This document shows positions 58,274 through 64,000 of a stretch of 64,000 bases of DNA, one piece after another; the stretch's first letter is position 1, and each line of letters opens with the position of its first letter. The position numbers and the translations under genes are program-made. This DNA is from UBA5109 sp963975155. GTDB lineage: Bacteria > Pseudomonadota > Gammaproteobacteria > Pseudomonadales > Pseudohongiellaceae. The stretch is taken from the NCBI GenBank assembly GCA_963975155.1, contig CAXBFG010000002.1:124001-188000 (forward strand), in the 5' to 3' direction. Below the pieces are notes generated by a model. It searched no databases. It had not been told where the DNA came from and was given only the letters and a program-made list of their open reading frames with translations.

Positions 58274-59116
58274 ATGACAAATAATCCGGATGACATTATC
58301 AATCAGCAACGTGAGTCCTGGAATAATTTTTCTTCAGGTTGGAAAAAATGGGACAGTGTCAACATGCGCTTCCTCAGACCCGTCGGAGAGGGCATCATTG
58401 ATGAGCTTGCCCTGCAGGATCACTACACAGTCCTTGATGTTGCAAGTGGCACCGGAGAGCCCGGGCTTTCAATAGCAGAACGTGTTAACAAGGGCAAAGT
58501 CATTGGCATAGATATCTCTGAAGGGATGCTGGCAAGCGCACAGGAACATGCGGCCAAGCGCAAGCTTGCCAATTACCAGACCCTTACCAGCGATGTCAGT
58601 ATTCTACCCTTCCCCGACCATAATTTTGATGCAATCAGCTGCCGAATGGGATTCATGTTCTTTGCGGATATAAGCGCAACCCTGAATGAAATGCACCGCG
58701 TGCTTAAACCGAACGGCAGGCTTGCTGTATCGGTCTGGGCTGGCGCTCCGCAAAATTTCTGGGTAATGGTGACGATGGGGACCATAAGCGACTTGATGAA
58801 TTTACCTGCCCCGCCGGCGGACGCTCCCGGTATGTTTCGCTGCGCCAAAGAGGGTTTTATGGAGGGTCATCTAGAAGCAGCAGGCTTTCACAATATTAAA
58901 GTTACTGAAGTCAGTACCGTACTCAATCAGGATGCCGAAACCTATTGGGAAATGATTACCGAGGTAGGAGCACCAATAGTGGCTGCAATGAGCAATGCTG
59001 ATATAGAGATGCGCGCAAAAATCAAGGAAGAAGTGTTCCGCAAAATACATGAAAAATTTCCAGACGGGAATATTCACCTGCAAGGAACGGCGCTATTGAT
59101 TAGCGGAACGGCATGA
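58274..59116 (+). CDS. SAM-dependent methyltransferase (UbiE/class I type)
   Basis: 280 residues from ATG 58274 (AAAGG upstream); a frame from 58148 would overlap apbE. The SAM-binding motif is TVLDVASGTGEPGLSIAERV (~54-72), with GIDISEGMLASAQEHA and FDAISCRMGFMFF following. The rest resembles UbiE/COQ5-like enzymes. The first 25 residues (NPDDIINQQRESWNNFSSGWKKWD) are common in this subgroup. The substrate is unknown. It starts 26 bases after apbE and may be co-transcribed. Confidence 0.85.
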   Translation: MTNNPDDIINQQRESWNNFSSGWKKWDSVNMRFLRPVGEGIIDELALQDHYTVLDVASGTGEPGLSIAERVNKGKVIGIDISEGMLASAQEHAAKRKLANYQTLTSDVSILPFPDHNFDAISCRMGFMFFADISATLNEMHRVLKPNGRLAVSVWAGAPQNFWVMVTMGTISDLMNLPAPPADAPGMFRCAKEGFMEGHLEAAGFHNIKVTEVSTVLNQDAETYWEMITEVGAPIVAAMSNADIEMRAKIKEEVFRKIHEKFPDGNIHLQGTALLISGTA

Positions 59117-59155
59117 ATAAAACCTTAAGTCCGGCACAGTCTTTTCATTAAAACT

Positions 59156-60085
59156 ATGGAACTGATTGATACTATTTCCCCGATTGTCGCTATCGCAATA
59201 GCCGGATATTTTGTTCGCCTTAAACATTATCTATCCGATGCTGATGGCGTCACTCTCGAAAAAGTCTCTTTTAACTTGCTAATCCCCTGTCTGCTTTTTT
59301 TTGGTACCGCCACTGCTGAATTCCCACACACCATTGATTGGAGCTTACTGGGTGGATTTTATATCTCGGTGCTCATTGTTTACCTGCTCGGCATGCTGAT
59401 TGCCAAAATACTTTTTTCATACAGTCTTGTTGAGTTAAGCGTTATAGGTATGGGAAGCTCCTATTCAAACGTTACCATCATTGGTATTCCGCTTTGTTTA
59501 CAGGTTTTTGGCAGTGCTGCCTTCCTGCCTATCTTTATCATTATTTCAATCCACAACATATTGTTGTTTGGCTTTGGTGTGCTGGTTGCTGGCGCTAAAA
59601 AAAATTCTTCATCAAGCCTGCTGCAACATCTCGGCTTAATTATCAAAGATATTTTTAAAAACCCTATCATCGTAAGCCTGTTAGCCGGCATGCTTGTTAA
59701 TCTGTTAAACATTCCGCTTTATACCCCGCTTTTAAGTGCCCTCAGCCTCACTTCACAAGCCGCTGTACCAATGGCCTTGTTTACTCTTGGTGGCGCATTA
59801 ACCCGTTACAAAATTGCAGGAAATATAAATTGCTCCATTATTATGGTGTTTTTAAAGTTATTACTATTGCCCACCCTGGTATACCTTTTTGTTTTTCAAA
59901 TTTTTGATGTTGACCCTCTATGGGCAGGCACAGCGGTTTTACTGGCGGCCACACCGGTTGGCATCAGCCCCTATATTTTTTCACTTAAATACCGGGCCTG
60001 TGAAAGTCAGGTTGCATCGGCCATTGTCATTTCATCAATTCTTTCAATTTTTACCGTCAGCGCTTTTATTTTAGTAATTACCTGA
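59156..60085 (+). CDS. AEC (auxin-efflux-carrier) family transporter
   Basis: 309 residues with about ten membrane helices and the AEC twofold pattern: GYFVRLKHYLSDADGVTLEKVSFNLLIPCLLFFGTATAEFP, MGSSYSNVTIIGIPLCLQVFG, PIIVSLLAGMLVNLLNIPLYTPLLSALSLTSQAAVPMALFTLGG. These carriers export or import carboxylates or auxin-like anions. The substrate cannot be assigned. It precedes a GntP-type permease by 24 bases on the same strand. Confidence 0.88.
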   Translation: MELIDTISPIVAIAIAGYFVRLKHYLSDADGVTLEKVSFNLLIPCLLFFGTATAEFPHTIDWSLLGGFYISVLIVYLLGMLIAKILFSYSLVELSVIGMGSSYSNVTIIGIPLCLQVFGSAAFLPIFIIISIHNILLFGFGVLVAGAKKNSSSSLLQHLGLIIKDIFKNPIIVSLLAGMLVNLLNIPLYTPLLSALSLTSQAAVPMALFTLGGALTRYKIAGNINCSIIMVFLKLLLLPTLVYLFVFQIFDVDPLWAGTAVLLAATPVGISPYIFSLKYRACESQVASAIVISSILSIFTVSAFILVIT

Positions 60086-60109
60086 CACGCAGACTCAAGG
60101 GCTTATGGC

Positions 60110-61429
60110 ATGGATATTTTTCTCTGGTTACTACTTACTGTTGCCATCATTGTCTGGCTGACTATAAAGTTTCAGCTACACCCTTTTCTTGGGCTTTTGT
60201 TCGGAGCCCTTTTCATTGGTTTTGTGGGAGGCCTGACACCAGACAATCTGGTTAACGCTCTGGCAAATGGTTTCGGAAATACCCTGAGAAGTATAGGTAT
60301 TGTTATCGCCGCAGGAGCTATCATCGGTGAATATTTGCATAACAGTGGAGGCGCCAGGGTTCTGGCTAACAAAATTCTTGAAACTGTGGGCGAAAAACAT
60401 GCGCCTCTGGCCATCAGTTTGACTGGCTACATTGTATCTATCCCGGTATTTTGTGATTCCGGATTTATCGTCCTGTCAGCACTAAACAAGGCCATCGCAA
60501 GACGCGTCAATATTTCACTAGCGGTGCTGGCTGTAGCGCTGGCATCTGGCTTATACGCCACACATGTTTTTGTTCCACCAACGCCAGGTCCTCTCGCCGC
60601 AGCAGCAACGCTGGGGGCAGATATTGGTTGGGTAATGTTGCTGGGTCTGTTTGTTTCTATTCCTGTCATGTTAGTTGCCCTGCTCTGGGCCAGTAAAGCC
60701 TGCAAAAATTATGTTATCAACTTTGAATACCATGCAAGCGAGACCCAAAGTAATTCTATTGCACCTTCATTTACATTAGCCGTGCTGCCAATATTTGTTC
60801 CCATCGTACTAATCGGGCTTAAATCCATAGCACAGTTACCTTCACGCCCTCTCGGTGAAGACGGTCTGTTTGCTTTACTTGCCTTTATTGGCGATCCCAT
60901 CATAGCTCTGTTGTTCGGAGCGACACTCTCCTTTCTTATGGTCAGAACAGGAAAAAAAATCCAGCACCTGTGGCTGGAAGATGCATTAAAAAAAGCCGGA
61001 CTCATCATTTTAATTACTGGCGCTGGCGGAGCATTTGGTGCTGTACTAAGAGAAACGGATTTAGGGGAGTTCGCCAGTCGTTTCGTCAATTTAGGAGCCT
61101 TTGGGATCTTGATTCCATTTATCATCGCGGCGTTCCTGAAAACCGCACAAGGCTCTTCTACCGTAGCCATCATCACTACTGCTGCTTTAATGGCACCCCT
61201 CATGTCGACACTTGGTTTTGAATCAAGCCTGGGTAAAGCTTTGGTTGTACTTGTTATAGGAGCTGGCTCCATCACGGTTTCGCATGTCAACGATTCCTAT
61301 TTCTGGGTGGTGGCAAAATTTTCAGAAATGGATACCGCTACGGCGTTAAAAACTCATACCGTAGCGAGTTTCCTGATGGGCATGACCGGACTAATCGTCA
61401 TACAAATTCTGGCCTTGCTATTCATGTGA
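60110..61429 (+). CDS. GntP family gluconate/organic-acid permease
   Basis: 439 residues with about 12 helices and the GntP pattern: FQLHPFLGLLFGALFIGFVGGLTPDNLVNALANGFGNTLRSIGIVIAAGAIIGEYLHNSGGA, then HVFVPPTPGPLAAAATLGADIGWVMLLGLFVSIP and FLKTAQGSSTVAIITTAALMAPL. It is a proton symporter for gluconate or another hydroxy-acid. No gluconate kinase or other catabolic gene lies nearby. It is probably in an operon with the AEC gene. Confidence 0.9.
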   Translation: MDIFLWLLLTVAIIVWLTIKFQLHPFLGLLFGALFIGFVGGLTPDNLVNALANGFGNTLRSIGIVIAAGAIIGEYLHNSGGARVLANKILETVGEKHAPLAISLTGYIVSIPVFCDSGFIVLSALNKAIARRVNISLAVLAVALASGLYATHVFVPPTPGPLAAAATLGADIGWVMLLGLFVSIPVMLVALLWASKACKNYVINFEYHASETQSNSIAPSFTLAVLPIFVPIVLIGLKSIAQLPSRPLGEDGLFALLAFIGDPIIALLFGATLSFLMVRTGKKIQHLWLEDALKKAGLIILITGAGGAFGAVLRETDLGEFASRFVNLGAFGILIPFIIAAFLKTAQGSSTVAIITTAALMAPLMSTLGFESSLGKALVVLVIGAGSITVSHVNDSYFWVVAKFSEMDTATALKTHTVASFLMGMTGLIVIQILALLFM

Positions 61430-61761
61430 TTCTCAGAAGTCATTGGGGTTTATTCGCAAACCGGGTCCCCTGCTCTATCCGAATTTAACGTCTTTATTTT
61501 TTATCCGTTATTTGTCTATATAAGCAGCCGCCGATATTCATTTCTTTTTAAAGACACCTGCTGCTTACTTCAATATGCCACTGTTTTTAATTAATAATTT
61601 CAGATTAATATCAGAATGACACAATTGCCAAGTAAATATTTATAGTCTAGCTTTGTCGAAAACCGCTTAAACTTTCTGAATATTTTTTAGAGGTTCCGTA
61701 AGCTTTTTTTTAGCCCTGCCGGAACTGATTAGTGTTACCCAACAGGTGGTGGAATCAATGT
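61430..61761. other. intergenic region with no gene
   Basis: About 330 bases between gntP-like and the protease gene, AT-rich. I see no clear hairpin terminator, repeat or reading frame. It probably carries the promoter of the protease gene, but no motif stands out. Confidence 0.5.
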
Positions 61762-62883
61762 ATGGATACTCAAATTACATCCAGAATTTTTTGCCCTCTT
61801 AAATTTTGCCAAAAGTCGGCAGGTTTTATTATTTTTGCCTTGCTGGCTCATCAGGTCAGCGCCCAGCTACCTGATTACTCTTCTATCGTTGAACGGATCA
61901 CTCCAAGCGTTGTCACCATTGCAGTCATCAAACAAGAGTTATCAACAGTAAAGCAACCAGCTCCCGGCGAATCAGATAATCACTTTTATCCAACATTCCA
62001 ATTGGAAAATAACTCTATATCACCAGTACTATTGCCGGCTTCCTATCTCAGTTCCGGTTCCGGAATAGTGCTCTCACAAAACGGACTTATATTAACCAAT
62101 GCACATGTTTTGGAAGAGGCTGGTAAAGTTTTTGTCATAACATCTGATGGTAATGAATTCGAGGCAAAAATTGTTGGCCTGGATGAATTTTCTGATTTAG
62201 CCATTGTGAAAGTTGACGCTGAAAATTTGTTCCCAGCAAAATTTGCTGCAAATAGCCGACAGGTTAAAGCTGGCCAGACGGTACTTGGTTTTGGTTCCCC
62301 CTTTGCATTAAGAAACTCAGTCACTATCGGAATCGTTAGCCATGTTGAAAGGTCACTACCCGGACTGGTTTCGCAGGGCGAATATGTTTCTTACATCCAG
62401 ACTGACTTAAATGTTAATCCCGGAAATTCAGGAGGCCCCATTGTTAATACCTTTGGTGAAGTAATTGGCATTAATTCAAGAATCATGTCGACAACAGGCG
62501 GCTCAATTGGACTATCATTTGGCATTCCAATAGAAGTTATTAATCACGTTTCAAAACAGCTAATACTGAATGGCTATGTAACAAGAGGCTGGGTAGGCGT
62601 TTCAGTCGACAATATCGACCCCTATCAGATTCAGGAGCTCCTGCTGCCTTCACCATATGGTGCATTGATCTCAAGCATCACTGATGAAAGCCCGGCACAG
62701 TTAGCCGGATTAAGAATAAATGATGTTGTCGTAACCATAGACAACCATCCAATCAGCAACAGAGCAGAGTTTATTTATCATGTCGGTCTGCTTGAAGAAG
62801 GCAGTTCTGTGCATGTATCAGTTATCCGTAACGGTCGGTATTTTGCGACTACACTATCTCCTGAACAAATCAGAATTCAATAA
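61762..62883 (+). CDS. periplasmic S1C serine protease with one PDZ domain (HtrA/DegS-like)
   Basis: 373 residues from ATG 61762; a GTG at 61732 is an alternative. The signal peptide ends near HQVSAQLP, so it is likely free in the periplasm, unlike membrane-anchored DegS. The catalytic triad is visible: ILTNAHVLEEA (His), SDLAIVKVD (Asp) and NVNPGNSGGPIVNT (Ser). One C-terminal PDZ domain (GALISSITDESPAQLAGLRINDVVVTIDNHPISN) follows, against two in DegP/DegQ. It should degrade misfolded envelope proteins. An unusual acidic insert follows residue 50. Confidence 0.88.
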   Translation: MDTQITSRIFCPLKFCQKSAGFIIFALLAHQVSAQLPDYSSIVERITPSVVTIAVIKQELSTVKQPAPGESDNHFYPTFQLENNSISPVLLPASYLSSGSGIVLSQNGLILTNAHVLEEAGKVFVITSDGNEFEAKIVGLDEFSDLAIVKVDAENLFPAKFAANSRQVKAGQTVLGFGSPFALRNSVTIGIVSHVERSLPGLVSQGEYVSYIQTDLNVNPGNSGGPIVNTFGEVIGINSRIMSTTGGSIGLSFGIPIEVINHVSKQLILNGYVTRGWVGVSVDNIDPYQIQELLLPSPYGALISSITDESPAQLAGLRINDVVVTIDNHPISNRAEFIYHVGLLEEGSSVHVSVIRNGRYFATTLSPEQIRIQ

Positions 62884-63108
62884 GCCTCCAGGGATTGATT
62901 TTTATTCAAACTGCTATTTGGCATTTCGGCCTGAACATCCAATCAACTTCAAAATAACTACCAGACTCACAATTAAGTGTTTGCTAATTTAAACTTGGTA
63001 AACTTTATTTTTCCTTTGCATTATCCTTAGTTTTTCCTTATTGGATTACAAAATATGCTATTGGTAGTAGAATGCCATGTATGTATAACTGATAAATACT
63101 TTACGCAC

Positions 63109-63807
63109 ATGGCACTACTTGATAAACAGCAGCTAAAAACCGCAATACTCAGTTTATTGCCACTCTTATTATTGTCTGGCGCAGCCTTTGGACATGGCGT
63201 CTCAAGCGGCGATGCATCCTATATGGAACGCATCTCTGGTCTGAATTTTATTCCTTATATGTATCTTGGTGCCAAGCATATGTTTACCGGCTACGACCAT
63301 TTATTATTTCTTGCCGGCGTCATTTTCTTTTTATACCGCATGAAAGACGTCGCACTTTACGTCAGCCTTTTTGCAATCGGACACAGTGTCACGTTATTAA
63401 TCGGTGTGCTTGGTGGAATCCATGCAGATGCCTACATAGTCGATGCCATTATCGGGCTGTCTGTGGTTTACAAAGGTTTTGAAAACATTGGCGGATTCAA
63501 GCGACTAGGGATCAATATCAACACCAGGGCAGCAGTGTTTTTATTTGGACTGGCGCATGGCTTTGGTCTATCAACAAAACTTCAGGATCTAAGCTTATCA
63601 AGAGAAGGCCTGATTCCTAATATCATCGGTTTTAATATTGGCGTTGAACTAGGTCAGCTGGCTGCCCTCGCCATAATTCTGATTGCTATTCAGTACTGGC
63701 GCCGCAGCGACACCTTTATCAAGGGAGCACTGACGACTAATTTACTTATTATGACGGCCGGTTTTATTCTCTTTGGCTACCAGCTGACCGGCTACTTCAT
63801 TGCTTGA
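63109..63807 (+). CDS. HupE/UreJ-2 family membrane protein (second copy)
   Basis: 232 residues from ATG 63109, chosen because it gives a normal signal peptide (AILSLLPLLLLSGAAFGHG); the frame is open to 63055. Six or more helices with the family motifs YMYLGAKHMFTGYDHLLFLAGVIFFL, LFAIGHSVTLLIGV, FLFGLAHGFGLSTKLQ and GFNIGVELGQLAAL are present, with conserved His/Asp residues. It lacks the exported N-domain of the copy at 18823. Its likely partner is the membrane-anchor gene 54 bases downstream. Metal transport is the family proposal, not shown here. Confidence 0.82.
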   Translation: MALLDKQQLKTAILSLLPLLLLSGAAFGHGVSSGDASYMERISGLNFIPYMYLGAKHMFTGYDHLLFLAGVIFFLYRMKDVALYVSLFAIGHSVTLLIGVLGGIHADAYIVDAIIGLSVVYKGFENIGGFKRLGININTRAAVFLFGLAHGFGLSTKLQDLSLSREGLIPNIIGFNIGVELGQLAALAIILIAIQYWRRSDTFIKGALTTNLLIMTAGFILFGYQLTGYFIA

Positions 63808-63861
63808 ATTTTATAAACAGCAACACAACATAAACAGTATCACTAGCAGGAGTCTTATCAT

Positions 63862-64000
63862 ATGACTGATCAAAACCAGGCTAACAACATTGAGCCCCCT
63901 TCCGGGCCAAAGCTGTTAAAAGCCACCGCCTTAACCATAATAGGCGCCTTGCTGGTGCTTGTACTTGTGATTCTGCCTGCCGAGTACGGCATTGATCTTA
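63862..64000 (+). CDS. transmembrane anchor protein, 5' part (runs off the window)
   Basis: A frame from ATG 63862, with AGCAGGAGT upstream, gives a ~20-residue soluble start, a membrane helix (ATALTIIGALLVLVLVI), then LPAEYGIDL at the window edge. The LPAEYGIDP-type element after one N-terminal helix is, from memory, typical of proteins annotated as transmembrane anchor proteins that sit next to HupE/UreJ genes. The gene is cut off at 64000 and the remainder is unseen. Confidence 0.65.
   Translation, partial: MTDQNQANNIEPPSGPKLLKATALTIIGALLVLVLVILPAEYGIDL

Noticed and set aside
60709..61290. Minus-strand 193-codon frame opposite the GntP gene
   Set aside because: It is a shadow of a hydrophobic transporter gene, with no start signal or domain.

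Overview
The window looks like a chromosome segment of a free-living, aerobic, Gram-negative gammaproteobacterium, probably aquatic or marine. The evidence is a full PspF/PspABC phage-shock locus with a sigma-54 promoter, MlaA and MlaC, an AsmA-type protein, an outer-membrane phospholipase A, a TonB-dependent receptor paired with a beta-propeller phytase, CinA, and a glutathione-dependent formaldehyde pathway. Base composition is moderate and uniform. I found no rRNA, tRNA, CRISPR array, prophage or intact insertion sequence. The genus cannot be named from the sequence alone.

Layout. 1-8.9 kb: an unknown secreted coiled-coil protein, a secreted SNase-type nuclease, a LapA-like membrane protein, an ABC exporter followed by a 43-residue basic protein, a GST and an MtfA-type peptidase, then a YdcH-type protein and a SulP transporter. 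7.9-10.9 kb: pspF divergent from a sigma-54-driven operon (lipoprotein-pspA-pspB-pspC, the last with two PspC domains). 11-12 kb: a PadR regulator, apparently leaderless with an operator inside its promoter, and its membrane partner. 12-16.3 kb: a compact operon reading leftwards, M42 peptidase - RimK-like ATP-grasp ligase - GNAT acetyltransferase - MgtC - 2-oxoglutarate oxygenase. 16.4-20.7 kb: formaldehyde detoxification (frmA, S-formylglutathione hydrolase) separated by two non-coding repeats, then HupE/UreJ-like and parvulin-like genes. 20.8-28.3 kb: AsmA-like, mlaA, mlaC, a coiled-coil protein, cinA and an AraC-GyrI regulator.

28.3-36.9 kb is the most coherent unit: an ECF sigma factor with its ChrR-type zinc/cupin anti-sigma, flanked by two leftward operons. 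One is NTF2-like, SDR, FAD oxidoreductase, DUF1365 and CFA-synthase-like; the other is DUF523/DUF1722 and photolyase. The same promoter architecture (nATCC, an 18-bp spacer ending in CG, then TATCAA or TAAGTA) lies before all three transcription units. This points to an autoregulated photo-oxidative (singlet-oxygen) stress regulon acting on membrane lipids and DNA.

37-50 kb: a second ECF sigma/anti-sigma pair, a secreted alpha/beta hydrolase, phytase plus TonB receptor, nitroreductase, phospholipase A, an EAL phosphodiesterase, a 1.1-kb gene-poor stretch, and a third ECF sigma operon (R/E-rich secreted protein - sigma - DUF3619-like - DUF3106) laid out like CnrHYX-type systems. 50-64 kb: secreted metallopeptidases, a one-heme porin-like protein, two hydrolases, an unknown protein overlapping apbE, a methyltransferase, AEC and GntP transporters, a DegS/DegP-type protease, a second HupE-like gene and the start of a membrane-anchor gene that runs off the end.
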